Positions 7,968-17,880 of a DNA stretch of 64,000 bases are shown here, piece by piece. Location: NCBI RefSeq assembly GCF_000469135.2, contig NZ_CP048117.1, positions 1,897,501-1,961,500 on the forward strand. Direction: 5' to 3'. The notes under the pieces were generated by a model. The model was not told where the DNA came from. It searched no databases and saw only the letters and a list, made by a program, of their open reading frames with translations. The number at the start of each line of letters is the position of its first letter. Within the stretch, counting starts at the first letter, position 1. The position numbers were made by a program, and so were the translations under genes. The stretch is from Bacillus sp. SB49. GTDB taxonomy: Bacteria; Bacillota; Bacilli; Bacillales; Halobacillaceae.

Positions 7968-8582
7968 TTAAAATGTCCGCTTATACCATTCCGAAGCAGC
8001 CTTCACTTCATTAGCCGTCAATTGATGTCCCATCTGCTCCCAATGCTCCTCAACTTCCGCTCCTGCTTCCTCCAACAGTTTTTTCAAATCTTTTGTTTCC
8101 TTGGCGGGGCAGATCGGATCATTTTCCCCTGCCCCGATAAATACCGGAAGGCCGGGGTGTTCAGGAAGTTGGATTTCTCTTCTTGGTACCATTGGATGGA
8201 AGAGGATGGCTCCTTTCAATGCTTTTTCATAGTGGAACAGAAGACTTCCCGCTATATTCGCACCGTTGGAATAACCGACGGCAATAACCTCTTTACGATC
8301 GAAACCATAATGATCTGCTGCTTCATCGAGGAATTGATTCAGCTCTTCTGTTCTAGCGACCAAATCCTCTATATCAAACACACCTTCTTGAAGTCGTTTA
8401 AAGAAGCGAGGCATTCCGTTTTCTGTGACGGTTCCACGGACAGAAAGAACCGCTGCTTCCGAATCAATCATCTCAGCTAACGGAAGGAGATCCTGTTCTG
8501 TACCACCGGTTCCGTGCAACAATAGCAAAACGTTACCCGATGGGTTGGCCCCTTCTTTATAAATATGTTTTCTGTTCATCAT
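7968..8582 (-). CDS. Phospholipase/carboxylesterase-like alpha/beta hydrolase (MhqD-like)
   Basis: 204-aa esterase of the YpfH/MhqD type. Features are LLLLHGTGGTEQDLLPLA near the N-terminus, nucleophile Ser in GYSNGANIA, acid Asp in GAGENDPICP and His in EQMGHQLT. B. subtilis MhqD belongs to the quinone-responsive MhqR regulon, but no MhqR operator or dioxygenase partner is seen here, so that role is not implied. Two adjacent ATG codons are possible starts; AAGGAGGG precedes the first. Confidence 0.82.
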   Translation of the reverse strand: MMNRKHIYKEGANPSGNVLLLLHGTGGTEQDLLPLAEMIDSEAAVLSVRGTVTENGMPRFFKRLQEGVFDIEDLVARTEELNQFLDEAADHYGFDRKEVIAVGYSNGANIAGSLLFHYEKALKGAILFHPMVPRREIQLPEHPGLPVFIGAGENDPICPAKETKDLKKLLEEAGAEVEEHWEQMGHQLTANEVKAASEWYKRTF

Positions 8583-8680
8583 AGTACCCTCCTTGAGTTT
8601 AATTTACATAATATAAATACAGTTAATTGTAAGTGTTATTCTTACTTATATTATCTTCAATTCGAGGCAATGTCAAAATA

Positions 8681-9712
8681 CTACATACGTATATGCCTTT
8701 CCATCCGTTTAAATAAAAGCGGCAGAACGAGTACAATAGTCAATAACCGAATGGTTTGAAGCGAGCTTACGACGGCAGGATCTCCTCCCGTCTGGCCGGC
8801 GGTAATAGACATTTCCACTAATCCTCCAGGCGCCAGAGCAAGGACGGACGTGACAATATCGACACCTGTCCAGAATGAAAACAAAAAGGCAAACAGGATC
8901 CCTACAGCGATTATGAAAATAGAAAGAGATAGAAAGTAGAAGCAGCTCTTACCTGCACGGACAATCTCCCTAGGCATGATCGTATGGCCGAGGTACGTCC
9001 CTACCATCAGCTGAGAAGCTGAAAATAAAGAGGACGGGAGCGAATACAGGAAGAGCCCGGAAGTCTGAATGGCCCCAATAACAATCATAGGCAGGACGAC
9101 GAGCCCTGCGGGTATCTTATGCTTTCCCTTCATGCCGATGAAGAATACGAGAATGTAAAAGAGAACCGTCCACAAAGGCCCGTCGACGGAAAGGGAATAA
9201 TCAACCGCGGCGGAATTTTCTCCCCCCCACATATGGGTGACAAAAAAAGGTATAATGAATAAAACACTCATGAGACGCAGCGTATGAAAGATGGTGACAA
9301 GCCCGCTGTTCCCTTGCAGCGATTCACTGATAGCGATCATTGCAGATAAACCACCGGGAGAACTTCCGACCATACTCGTCGTTTTATCCATTCCCGTCCG
9401 TTTCGATATCCCCAACCCGATGACGAGGCAGATTCCTATCATTAGAAAAGAAAGCAGCGCATATGGAAGCATATATGGGAAAATACTCGTGAACGTATCG
9501 GAAGTAAACGTATGGCCGATTTGAATTCCCAACAGGACAAAGGCAATATCTCTTGCTAATGGAAACGTACTGCTTTCCATATGGAAAAGGGATTTAGCAA
9601 ACACAATGGCCGTCACAGGACCGAGAATGAACGGAATTGGAATGTGGAGCAGCTGGAACATACAACCGCCTAAAAGAGCAATGGCATAGGTGGAGAGTGA
9701 AGGATACCTCAT
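8681..9712 (-). CDS. AbrB family membrane protein (putative transporter)
   Basis: About ten hydrophobic segments over 343 aa arranged as two similar halves, each with a GxxxGxTxMPRE or VGSSPGGLSAMIAISE/LAPGGLVEMSITA motif. This matches the AbrB membrane family (Pfam PF05145), formerly named ammonia monooxygenase-like; it is unrelated to the AbrB transcription factor. Transport substrate unknown. The ATG at 9712 has GGGGAGG five bases upstream; the in-frame ATG at 9730 overlaps that site. Divergent from the GNAT gene with only 47 bp between starts. Confidence 0.82.
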   Translation of the reverse strand: MRYPSLSTYAIALLGGCMFQLLHIPIPFILGPVTAIVFAKSLFHMESSTFPLARDIAFVLLGIQIGHTFTSDTFTSIFPYMLPYALLSFLMIGICLVIGLGISKRTGMDKTTSMVGSSPGGLSAMIAISESLQGNSGLVTIFHTLRLMSVLFIIPFFVTHMWGGENSAAVDYSLSVDGPLWTVLFYILVFFIGMKGKHKIPAGLVVLPMIVIGAIQTSGLFLYSLPSSLFSASQLMVGTYLGHTIMPREIVRAGKSCFYFLSLSIFIIAVGILFAFLFSFWTGVDIVTSVLALAPGGLVEMSITAGQTGGDPAVVSSLQTIRLLTIVLVLPLLFKRMERHIRM

Positions 9713-9759
9713 GTTTCCCTCCCCTTTCAAATTTTAAATTTTATTAAAGAGGTGTTTTT

Positions 9760-10422
9760 ATGAATAAATGGCTCTACGGATACGATAAGATGAAAAAAAA
9801 GTACAGACACATTCATATCAGACCTTATGAAGAAAAGGATTTCGAAACGTTGATAAACATTCAGAAAAAAGCATTCCCTCCCCCGTTCCCCTCTGATTTG
9901 TGGTGGACCAAAGAGCAATTGAGTCAGCAGCTTGCCGCTTTTCCCACCGGTTGTTTATGTATAGAAGTGGAAGGAACGATCGCTGGTTCCATGACGGCGA
10001 TGCAAGTACACCTGGATGATGACAAAGACCATACTTGGAAGGAGATCACAGCAGACGGCTCCATGGAGACGCACGACCCGGAAGGGGATACTTTATATGT
10101 CGTCGACTTGTGTGTCGATCCGGACTTCCGTTCCCTCGGACTCGGCAGACAGTTGACACAGGCCATGTATGAAATCGTTATTCAGTTCGGGCTGACCAGG
10201 CTTGTAGGGGGCGCACGGATGCCTCTTTACCATAAATACAGCCACGAATGGACAGCAGAGGAATATGTAAATCTCGTTATAGCTTCTGAGATACAAGATC
10301 CTGTGCTTACTTTTTTGTTAAAGTCCGGGCGGTCTCCCATCCGGCCTGTCCCAGGTTATTTGGAAGATGCGGAATCCTGCAACTACGGTTTATTAACAGA
10401 ATGGAAAAACCCCTTTCTCTGA
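9760..10422 (+). CDS. GNAT family N-acetyltransferase
   Basis: 220-aa acetyl-CoA-dependent transferase. The GNAT core runs from about residue 20 (IRPYEEKDFETLINIQ) to 160, with the acetyl-CoA pyrophosphate loop RSLGLGRQL after strand VVDLCVDPDF. A C-terminal extension with a conserved-looking PVPGYLEDAESCNYG tail resembles the N-terminal half of YhcX-type proteins, where a GNAT domain is fused to a nitrilase domain. Here no nitrilase follows. Substrate unknown. AGAGGTG precedes the ATG. Confidence 0.82.
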   Translation: MNKWLYGYDKMKKKYRHIHIRPYEEKDFETLINIQKKAFPPPFPSDLWWTKEQLSQQLAAFPTGCLCIEVEGTIAGSMTAMQVHLDDDKDHTWKEITADGSMETHDPEGDTLYVVDLCVDPDFRSLGLGRQLTQAMYEIVIQFGLTRLVGGARMPLYHKYSHEWTAEEYVNLVIASEIQDPVLTFLLKSGRSPIRPVPGYLEDAESCNYGLLTEWKNPFL

Positions 10423-10431
10423 ATTCTTGTA

Positions 10432-10472
10432 AAAAGGACAGCCGGTATCCTCTAATCAGGATACCGGCTGTC
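10432..10472 (-). terminator. Terminator of tetR, stem includes its stop codon
   Basis: Perfect 15-bp stem (10437-10451 with 10458-10472) and 6-base loop, then five T residues on the minus strand. It can also insulate the plus-strand GNAT transcript. Confidence 0.85.
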
Positions 10473-11046
10473 ACCTTGTTTGAAGAACTCCACGTTCCAG
10501 CATATGAAAAAGTTGATCGGCCAACTTCTTCACACCAAGTTTTTCTCGTTGTGGAAACAGGATGGAATGGAAAATCAGATCCCCGAGCAGTTCTGTATCG
10601 ACATCATGATTCCAAATCCCTTCCTCTTTACTGGCATTGATCCAATCAAGCATCTTCTTATATGTCTCCATCAAATTCTGATGGACTTCCGTGCGGATAA
10701 AGAAAGCAAGGCTTTTATCCCCGGACTGCAGTTCACGGATCATCTGATCGATATGATGAACCTCTGCATGTTCAAGAAGGACGATCAAGAGCCGGTAAAG
10801 CTTTTGGTTCGGTGCGATATCCGCAGGGATTTCAGATATTTTGGATTCCATCTCATCCATCATTGCCTTCATATAGGCGAGGATCAGTGCTTCTTTGTTT
10901 TCGAAATAATCATAAAAGGTGCTTCTGCTCACATCAAGCATTGTTGCAAGTTTCTTGAAGTGGATACCTTTGATTCCCTCGGTACGCATAACTTCGCCTG
11001 TCACCTTGAATATTTCTTCTTGTGTCAGTGCCCTTTTTCTTCCCAC
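10471..11046 (-). CDS. TetR/AcrR family transcriptional regulator
   Basis: 191-aa repressor-type protein. N-terminal three-helix HTH: LTQEEIFKVTGEVMRTEG, then HFKKLATMLDVSRSTFYDYF with the recognition helix VSRSTFYDYFENKEAL at about 39-54. The ligand-binding C-terminal half is not assignable. Start is GTG at 11046 after a GGGGGAACGGAA site. Its own gene is monocistronic and a TATAAT is visible 20 bp upstream without a clear -35. No effector gene is adjacent; target unknown. Confidence 0.87.
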   Translation of the reverse strand: MGRKRALTQEEIFKVTGEVMRTEGIKGIHFKKLATMLDVSRSTFYDYFENKEALILAYMKAMMDEMESKISEIPADIAPNQKLYRLLIVLLEHAEVHHIDQMIRELQSGDKSLAFFIRTEVHQNLMETYKKMLDWINASKEEGIWNHDVDTELLGDLIFHSILFPQREKLGVKKLADQLFHMLERGVLQTR

Positions 11047-11113
11047 TTCCGTTCCCCCTCATCCTTTCATTATACCATTACCCAAGAAGAATGAGGATGG
11101 GAGAACAGGATCA

Positions 11114-12067
11114 TCAGCGGAACAAGTGCTTCAAGTACCCATACCCTTTTTCTTCCATTTCTTCTGCCGGTACGAATTCGAGCGCAGCGGAGTTGATGCA
11201 GTATCTCAATCCACCCTTGTCCCGGGGACCGTCATCGAAAACGTGGCCAAGATGAGAATCCGCCTGCTCCGATCGAACTTCTGTACGGAACATACCATGG
11301 GATGTATCCAATTCTTCTTTCACCTTCTCAATGGGCTTCGTGAAGCTCGGCCAGCCGCAACCGGCATCGTATTTATCCTTGGAACTGAAAAGCGGTTCTT
11401 TGGAAACGATGTCAACGTAAATTCCTTCCCCTTCATGGTCATGGTATTCGTTCTGAAATGGACGCTCGGTACCATTTTCCTGCGTCACCATATATTGAAT
11501 ATCCGTTAATTGACTGCGGAGTTCCTTTTTATCCTTCGGAAAGCTCCAATGGTTTTTGATGAAATCTGCTCTTCCGGAGCCTTTTTTGTATCGCTTGTAA
11601 TGAAACTTGCTCTTCTTGTAGTAGTCCTGATGCTTGTCCTCTGCAGGGTAAAAAACTTCAGCAGGGAGGATTTCCGTCACAATCGGAGCTTTAAACTTAC
11701 CGGACTCCTCCAAACCTTGTTTACTCTCTTCGGCCAAACGCTTCTGTTCTGCACTGTGATAATAAATAGCTGTCGTATAAGACTGGCCTCGGTCTGCAAA
11801 TTGACCGCCTGCATCTGTCGGGTCAATCTGCTGCCAGAACAGCTGCAGGAGACGCTCATAAGGGAAGATCTCCGGGTCGTAGGTGATTTGCACAGCTTCC
11901 CGGTGTCCCGTTGTCTCTGATACAACTTCCATGTATGTCGGATTTTCCGTATGGCCTCCGGTGTAGCCGGAAACGATGGAGTGGATACCCGGACGTTCGT
12001 CGAACGGCTCCACCATACACCAGAAACATCCCCCGGCAAATGTTGCTTTTTCTACTTGATTACTCAT
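11114..12067 (-). CDS. msrAB: Bifunctional peptide methionine sulfoxide reductase MsrA/MsrB
   Basis: Repairs both S and R epimers of oxidised methionine. The MsrA domain opens with [15 protein letters not shown] (catalytic Cys14) and contains [12 protein letters not shown]; the MsrB domain covers about residues 175-317 with [12 protein letters not shown], the [10 protein letters not shown] block and the catalytic Cys in RYCINSAAL. The CxxC zinc pairs of many MsrB proteins are not seen. 317 aa fits an A-B fusion. The ATG at 12067 has AGGAGG nine bases upstream, favoured over the 12109 start. Flanked by tetR downstream in the same direction. Confidence 0.95.
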   Translation of the reverse strand: MSNQVEKATFAGGCFWCMVEPFDERPGIHSIVSGYTGGHTENPTYMEVVSETTGHREAVQITYDPEIFPYERLLQLFWQQIDPTDAGGQFADRGQSYTTAIYYHSAEQKRLAEESKQGLEESGKFKAPIVTEILPAEVFYPAEDKHQDYYKKSKFHYKRYKKGSGRADFIKNHWSFPKDKKELRSQLTDIQYMVTQENGTERPFQNEYHDHEGEGIYVDIVSKEPLFSSKDKYDAGCGWPSFTKPIEKVKEELDTSHGMFRTEVRSEQADSHLGHVFDDGPRDKGGLRYCINSAALEFVPAEEMEEKGYGYLKHLFR

Positions 12068-12130
12068 TATTAAAAACCTCCTAAACGTAGGTTCATGCTT
12101 TTCCTGCATGTTCCTATTCTTTCTAATTCA

Positions 12131-12180
12131 TAAAAAAAAATCAAGTGACACGCACAGCCTAAATATACAATTTAGGCTGT
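12131..12180 (-). terminator. Terminator of the yqfQ-like gene
   Basis: Eleven-bp perfect stem (12154-12164 with 12170-12180) that covers the last codons and stop, then a nine-T run 14 bases beyond. The gap makes it less canonical. Confidence 0.6.
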
Positions 12181-12695
12181 GATGCTCCTTGATCTTCTTG
12201 CTGCTCGGACTCTGAACTCCCGAAACTGCTCGATTCGGAAGCATTTGACGTCCCTTGTTTCTCTTCCTTTTCCGGCGATGTTTCTTCTTCATCCGGCTCA
12301 TTCATGATTTTCATCATATTAATCATCGCCGGGATGTTCTTCAACATCGGTCCGTATTGCTGCATCATCGGAGCCGCTGACTGCATCGCTTTCAACGCGG
12401 TCTGCATATAACCGATCCATCCTGCCCCTCCGCTTTTAGCAGCTGTGCCTGCTGCACCTAACGCCTTCGTACCCAAACCGGATCCGCCTCCGAAGAATCC
12501 CGGGACTGCAGATCCTGCATTACCCAGGAAACCAGGAGCTCCGAAGCCGGGTGCGCCGAAAGCACGCATGGCCCCTCCAGGTCCCCCTCCTTGGAAAAAG
12601 GGTGCTGCAGAACGCATCATATTCGGTTGGACGGCTTGTTGAAACCCTCGAAACTGCCCCATAGGAGGGTATGGTGGTTGACCTGTAGGAAACAT
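12159..12695 (-). CDS. yqfQ: YqfQ/VrrA-like spore-associated protein
   Basis: 178 aa with a Gly/Pro/Phe-rich low-complexity first half (PGFGAPGFLGNAGSAVPGF) and a conserved helical core MQSAAPMMQQYGPMLKNIPA, then an acidic Ser/Glu tail ending QPKLYI. The core and the PKLYI end match the YqfQ/VrrA family as I recall it; in B. subtilis YqfQ is a sporulation-linked protein. The repeat-like first half is where VrrA shows length polymorphism. A GGAGGGG site precedes the ATG. Confidence 0.75.
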   Translation of the reverse strand: MFPTGQPPYPPMGQFRGFQQAVQPNMMRSAAPFFQGGGPGGAMRAFGAPGFGAPGFLGNAGSAVPGFFGGGSGLGTKALGAAGTAAKSGGAGWIGYMQTALKAMQSAAPMMQQYGPMLKNIPAMINMMKIMNEPDEEETSPEKEEKQGTSNASESSSFGSSESEQQEDQGASQPKLYI

Positions 12696-12757
12696 ATAAA
12701 CCCCTCCGAAACTTTAGAATACTGTAGCATATGCCCTTCTTTCAATCTGGTTTGGGC

Positions 12758-13438
12758 TCATGCGTCCGGACAATCGGCTGGAAGCTTCCAATCGATAGGT
12801 TCTTCCCCATGCTTTTTCAAAAATTCGTTTACGCGGGAGAATGGTTTACTCCCAAAGAATCCACGGTGAGCCGCAAATGGACTTGGGTGAGGGGAAGCGA
12901 TCACCATATGCTTCTCTGTATCTATAGAAGCGCCTTTTTTCTGTGCGTGTTTTCCCCATAAAAGGAACACTACCGGTCGTTCTCTTTGATTAAGTATTTC
13001 TATGACAGCATCTGTAAATCGCTCCCACCCTATCCCCTTATGGGAATTAGGCTGCTTCTCTCTGACGGTCAGGACATCATTCAGAAGCAGGACCCCTTGT
13101 TCCGCCCAATGCAGCAGGCAGCCGTGATTAGGTGCTGGGATGTCTAAATCATGGTGCAGTTCTTTATATATATTCCTTAAACTCGGGGGAATGGTAACAT
13201 CTGGACGAACGGAAAAACTGAACCCGTGCGCCTGTCCCTTGCCGTGATAAGGATCTTGGCCGAGAATGACTACTTTGGTAGCTTCCCTGGGAGTGAAAGC
13301 AAGAGCATTCAATATTTCCGACTTAGCAGGATAGACCCGATGCTCTTTATATTCCTCGTTCAACTTCTGTTTCAGTTGAAGGAAATAATCCTTCTCTTTT
13401 TCCTCTTCAAGCAACTCATTCCAATCATTATTTAACAT
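12758..13438 (-). CDS. ung: Uracil-DNA glycosylase
   Basis: Removes uracil from DNA to start base-excision repair. Family-1 UDG landmarks are complete: water-activating loop GQDPYHGKGQAHGFSFSV, the NIYKELHHDL helix, LLLNDVLTVR, and the leucine-intercalation loop HPSPFAAHRGFFG. 226 aa from the ATG at 13438, which has GGAGGGAGGGG upstream. The frame is open for 39 more codons to 13555, but that region has no ribosome site and does not look like Ung. 170 bp separate it from sbcC. Confidence 0.95.
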   Translation of the reverse strand: MLNNDWNELLEEEKEKDYFLQLKQKLNEEYKEHRVYPAKSEILNALAFTPREATKVVILGQDPYHGKGQAHGFSFSVRPDVTIPPSLRNIYKELHHDLDIPAPNHGCLLHWAEQGVLLLNDVLTVREKQPNSHKGIGWERFTDAVIEILNQRERPVVFLLWGKHAQKKGASIDTEKHMVIASPHPSPFAAHRGFFGSKPFSRVNEFLKKHGEEPIDWKLPADCPDA

Positions 13439-13608
13439 ACGTACCCCTCCCTCCAAATGGTGCAGTATTTCCCCGTTCTCTTTTAAGATTTCCCAGTCTA
13501 TATTTCCCGGGCAAGCGCACGTAGCGACAATAGGAAGATTAAACCGTCGTTCCATGTCATACGCTTTTATTTCGTGTCTGATCCTTTGTCGAATACTTGT
13601 TCATTCCG

Positions 13609-16600
13609 TTACTGAAAAGTGAATTCCAATGTGGATCCCCTTACTCCCGCACGGATTTGCAGTTTGGCAGGAATTTCTTCTTTCAGCTGTGGGACGTGGG
13701 AAATGATCCCAAGCAGCCTGTTTCCATCTTGGAGACTGCGAAGGCAGGAGATTGCCTGCTCTAAGGAAATTTCATCCAACGTTCCAAAGCCTTCATCAAT
13801 GAATAAGGTATCCAGCTGGACACCACCTGCATGGGCCTGCACCACATCAGCCATACCAAGGGCAAGACTCAAAGAAGTTTTGAAGCCTTCTCCTCCGGAC
13901 AGGGTTCGAACCGAACGTTGTTTTCCTGTATGGTGATCAATTATTTCCAAATCCAGCCCGCTCTGAGCTCCTCGTTTGGCAACTGCGTCACTGCGAATCA
14001 GCTGATAGCGGTGATCGGTCATCTGATCCAGGCGCACATTTGCCTGAACAAGGATTTCATCAAGATAAGAAGCTAGAACATAACGTTCAAGAGAAAGGCG
14101 GAGATGGTTGTCCCCTTTTGCCAATTGGGCTAGTTCTGCAATATCGTAATACTTGGAAGCCAGTTCTCCTTGGTCATCCATGAGCATATTTATCTTCTCC
14201 CGGATTTCCCGGTTCTTTCGGTACGCTGCGCTCCGTTCATTGAAAGCTTCCTGCTTAATGGCAAGTATTCGGCGTTTTTCATCAAGGAGAGACTGGAGCT
14301 CTTCCAAATCCGGCTTATGCTTATCAGCAAGGCGTTGATCGAGATCTTTCACACGGTCTTTCACTATGCTTTTCCTCTTCTCATAATCATCGACAATACG
14401 CTGGTTCTCAGCTATGAACCCCGGAGAACGCACCGCCTGCTTATATGCTTCATGATCATGGAAAGAAAATTGAACGAGCGTTTGATCAAGTTGTTTTTTC
14501 GACTTTTTAACAGCTTTATCCAGATCCTCCAAATAACGCCCACCTTCTTCGACAGCGGTTGTCAACTGCTGCAGCTGCTCCTTCTTGGTGCGGTGTTTCT
14601 CCTTCAACTCTTCCCACTCATTTAGAGCTTTAACATAGAGACCGCGTCGGTTCTCTGCTTTTTCTTTCAGCGTTGTGACATCAGTGGATGAGAACGCATA
14701 ATTTTCTTCCATTGCCTGCACCTTGGAAAGGATCTTGACGTGTTGCTGCTCTTCTTCGTGCAGACGACTTCTCGTTTCTTCCTGAGCGGATCGAAGCTTC
14801 GCCGAACGTTCTTCCACCTGTTCCAGTTCTTTTGCCGCTTCCGTCAACGATTTCCACATGGCATCAAGCTCTTCAAAGCGCTGCTCTCCCGCTTTCAGAT
14901 CCTCTTCAGATTGAATAATGGCCCGTTGAATGGCCTGTTCATCCAGCGTTTTCACATAACCATCCCATTCTTCCATGGCCTTCTCCGTCAGCTGTCTCTG
15001 CGCTTCTCCAGCCGATGTAACTGTTACCAATTGGCGCTGCATTTCTTGATAAGCAGCATCATCCTCTTGATAAACTTGTTTCAGGCGGTCTAGCTCTTCC
15101 TGAGCCGGGACATTTAATGGACGATCGACCGGGCGGGGATGATCGCTGCTTCCACAAACAGGACACGGCGTGTCTTCTTCCAGCTTCAAAGAAAGAGTGT
15201 ACGCATGATGATGGCGGATTTCTTCGAGAGAATCCTCGTAAGCCTGCTTGGAAGACTGTTGACGGACCTCTGCGTTTTTATACTGTTTCATGAAAGATTG
15301 ATAGTTTCTGCGCATCTCCTCAAGTTTACGCCAATGCTCCTGCAATTGCCGAAGCCCATCCAACCGCTTATAGAGTACGTCTATTCGCTGCTTCGTTTCA
15401 TACCAGGAATCGGACGTTTCCCGCTCTTTTCTTCGTTGATTTTTCAATTCTTCCGCACGGTTTTCGCATTTGCCCAATGCTTCCTTCCGCTCGGCCAGCT
15501 TCTTTTCCTTCGTTGCAATGGATGTTGTGTATGCTTTGCTGTCTTCGAGCAGTTTATTATAAATGGCTACATTCTCCTGCTCTTCCACTGCTTGCTCCCA
15601 AGAGCTTTTCAACTGTTCCCGCTCTTCCTCTTTTCCTGAAAGCTTGTGATAAGCCTCATCGATCTGATGGAATTCTTCACGAATAGTTTTAAGACTTGCA
15701 AGTTTATCTTCATACGATTTCTGCCACTTCTGCCACTCCTCCATCCGTTCCTTGTATTGTTTCTCATAGGGAGTGATCTCGGCGGCTCTTCTTGCGGCTT
15801 GCAGCTCTTTCTCTGTTTTTTCCACTTCGCTGTGCTTCTGATCCAGTGCGTGCTTCTCTTCATCAAGCGATGCTTTTTCCTCAAACAATTCCAGGAGCTG
15901 CTCCGAGTGGTGGTACCGTTTTTTCCATTCATCGACTTCTATTTCTAGTCGTTCCACCGCTTCTTTTTCCGCAGCGACAAGTGTTTCCTGTTTTTCCAGG
16001 CGATCATCCAGGCGCGTATTGAAACGGGATAGTTCCTCGCTTTCATAGGTGGCTTCTTGATCTTCCCAAACGACTTGATTCCGTTCCTGCTCGATCTTCC
16101 ATTCAAACTGTTTGATTTCTTCTTCCAGCTGTTTGGACTGTGTTTTAAAGTATTCGGTTATGTCATCAAAGAACTTCGTTTTGAAGATACGTTGAAGTAT
16201 CTCCTCCCGTTCCTTACTGTTCTCGGAAATAAGCTTACGGAATTCCCCTTGAGGGATCATGATCATCTTACGGAATTGTTCATAATCTAAACCGATGATT
16301 TCCTCAATATATTCGTTGACTTCCTTCACCTTCGATGCAACCAGCTGTTCCTGATCGTTTGTTAAGAGGAACAGCTCCGCACGAGCCGGGTCTTCCTTAA
16401 ACCCTTCTCCCCGCTCCTTCTTTCTTGTCTGTTTGGGCATTCTTACCACCCGATAGGTTTTCCCTCTCAGCTCGAAGGAAAACTCCACAAACGTCGGATC
16501 ATTAGGATGGGCGAAGTGACTCCTCATTGTATCCTGATCCCGGTCACTTCCGCTCGCACGCCCGTATAAAGCAAAGCACACGGCATCAAAAATTGTTGTT

Positions 16601-16722
16601 TTACCAGCTCCGGTAGGTCCGGTAATTAAAAAGATCGATTCACCGCCGAGCATTGTAAAATCGACCACTTGTTCATTCCTGTAGGGACCAAATGCTCCCA
16701 TTCGAATAGCTAATGCCTTCAT
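13609..16722 (-). CDS. sbcC: Exonuclease SbcC, ATPase subunit
   Basis: Rad50-like SMC-type ATPase partnering SbcD to open hairpins and process double-strand ends. Walker A GPTGAGKTT sits near residue 34; long coiled coils flank a zinc hook CPVCG at residues 520-524; the C-terminal lobe has signature LSGGEGFKTSLSLALG and Walker B LFIDEGFGTLD. 1037 aa, normal. It starts 1 bp after the sbcD stop, so expression is coupled. Confidence 0.96.
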   Translation of the reverse strand: MKALAIRMGAFGPYRNEQVVDFTMLGGESIFLITGPTGAGKTTIFDAVCFALYGRASGSDRDQDTMRSHFAHPNDPTFVEFSFELRGKTYRVVRMPKQTRKKERGEGFKEDPARAELFLLTNDQEQLVASKVKEVNEYIEEIIGLDYEQFRKMIMIPQGEFRKLISENSKEREEILQRIFKTKFFDDITEYFKTQSKQLEEEIKQFEWKIEQERNQVVWEDQEATYESEELSRFNTRLDDRLEKQETLVAAEKEAVERLEIEVDEWKKRYHHSEQLLELFEEKASLDEEKHALDQKHSEVEKTEKELQAARRAAEITPYEKQYKERMEEWQKWQKSYEDKLASLKTIREEFHQIDEAYHKLSGKEEEREQLKSSWEQAVEEQENVAIYNKLLEDSKAYTTSIATKEKKLAERKEALGKCENRAEELKNQRRKERETSDSWYETKQRIDVLYKRLDGLRQLQEHWRKLEEMRRNYQSFMKQYKNAEVRQQSSKQAYEDSLEEIRHHHAYTLSLKLEEDTPCPVCGSSDHPRPVDRPLNVPAQEELDRLKQVYQEDDAAYQEMQRQLVTVTSAGEAQRQLTEKAMEEWDGYVKTLDEQAIQRAIIQSEEDLKAGEQRFEELDAMWKSLTEAAKELEQVEERSAKLRSAQEETRSRLHEEEQQHVKILSKVQAMEENYAFSSTDVTTLKEKAENRRGLYVKALNEWEELKEKHRTKKEQLQQLTTAVEEGGRYLEDLDKAVKKSKKQLDQTLVQFSFHDHEAYKQAVRSPGFIAENQRIVDDYEKRKSIVKDRVKDLDQRLADKHKPDLEELQSLLDEKRRILAIKQEAFNERSAAYRKNREIREKINMLMDDQGELASKYYDIAELAQLAKGDNHLRLSLERYVLASYLDEILVQANVRLDQMTDHRYQLIRSDAVAKRGAQSGLDLEIIDHHTGKQRSVRTLSGGEGFKTSLSLALGMADVVQAHAGGVQLDTLFIDEGFGTLDEISLEQAISCLRSLQDGNRLLGIISHVPQLKEEIPAKLQIRAGVRGSTLEFTFQ

Positions 16723-16723
16723 A

Positions 16724-17878
16724 TCAACGCCCCCTGTCCTCCTGTTTCAAGTGCTGCACCGCATCTTCCACCAACCGGCTTCGATGCTCTGATATTTCGT
16801 CTCCCTTTATATCTTCATAAAAAGATCGAAATAGATCCTGATACGATAATGTCTGTCGCTTTTTCACTTCATGGAGATCTTCCAGATTCGCATAGGTAAG
16901 GGATCTTCTTCTCTCCAAATGAAGTATATTAGGATAAACTTGACGTAATTTTCCCATCGGATCAATCAGCTGGCCGTCATCCAATAATCGAATGTGCAGA
17001 TAATTCTCTGGGTTTCCTGCCGCCTCTCCTACCATAAGATCTTCGAAAAATCCCTCAACGATTTCAAAATCTCTCTCTGGAACAAGGGGAACTTTAGTAA
17101 ATGTAGTGTCTCCCGACTCATCCATTTCGACAACTGTGACTGACTTCTTATGATTGGCTTCCGAGAAAGAGTACTTTAGAATGGATCCGCTGTAGCGGAT
17201 ATAATCCCTAGTGATTCGCTGGGATTGATGCAGGTGCCCGAGCGCTACATAAGAAAATCCATCATATAATGCAGCATCGACATATGGACTGCCTCCAATC
17301 ATGGAGAGCCTTTCTTCGGACTCGCTCTCCATTCCTCCAGCTAAAAAGGAGTGACCTACCCACACGTGCCGTTCCTCTTCGTTAAATCTATCCTTTATAT
17401 CCTGCACAAGCGCTTCTGCCGCCTGCTGATGAGAATGGATTGTATCATCTTCCAGAACAGATGCCGCTTCTGCCGGCTCGACGTACGGAATTAAGTGAAA
17501 ATGTACCGGGCCGTGCGTATCGTATAACGTAACAGGCTGTCTGTTCGGCTTCAGTTTCGTATCAAGGAAAAGTCCCTGCCTCCTGAACAGTTCACTACCA
17601 AATTGAAGGCGGTCAGGACTATCATGATTACCTGAAATGGCAAGTACAGGGATGCCCAGGTCATTAATTAAAGTTGTCAGGGTCTCGTTTAACAACTCCA
17701 CTGCCTGCTTTGGAGGAATGGAGCGGTCGTAGAGGTCTCCTGCAATCACCACTGCATCCGGAGCCTCCGTTTTCACTATCTCTATGAATTTAGCGAGAAT
17801 CCAACGCTGATCCTCCGTCATATGTACCGAGTTTACGATTTTGCCGAGGTGCCAATCCGCTGTATGGATGAATTTCAT
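16724..17878 (-). CDS. sbcD: Exonuclease SbcD, nuclease subunit
   Basis: Mre11-like calcineurin-fold nuclease. Metal-binding motifs are in order: HTADWHLGK, IAGDLYDRS, SGNHDSPDR, WVGHSFLAGG and LGHLHQSQ. 384 aa is typical. The ATG at 17878 follows GGAGTAGGC and lies 2 bp after the yozE stop. Operon order yozE-sbcD-sbcC. Confidence 0.96.
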   Translation of the reverse strand: MKFIHTADWHLGKIVNSVHMTEDQRWILAKFIEIVKTEAPDAVVIAGDLYDRSIPPKQAVELLNETLTTLINDLGIPVLAISGNHDSPDRLQFGSELFRRQGLFLDTKLKPNRQPVTLYDTHGPVHFHLIPYVEPAEAASVLEDDTIHSHQQAAEALVQDIKDRFNEEERHVWVGHSFLAGGMESESEERLSMIGGSPYVDAALYDGFSYVALGHLHQSQRITRDYIRYSGSILKYSFSEANHKKSVTVVEMDESGDTTFTKVPLVPERDFEIVEGFFEDLMVGEAAGNPENYLHIRLLDDGQLIDPMGKLRQVYPNILHLERRRSLTYANLEDLHEVKKRQTLSYQDLFRSFYEDIKGDEISEHRSRLVEDAVQHLKQEDRGR

Positions 17879-17880
17879 GC

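Noticed and set aside
7923-8480. Plus-strand ORF of 185 codons over the esterase gene
   Set aside because: Shadow of the minus-strand hydrolase with its catalytic motifs intact.
13439-13555. N-terminal extension of Ung by 39 codons
   Set aside because: No ribosome site, sequence unlike Ung and rich in Cys; the ATG at 13438 has a strong site.
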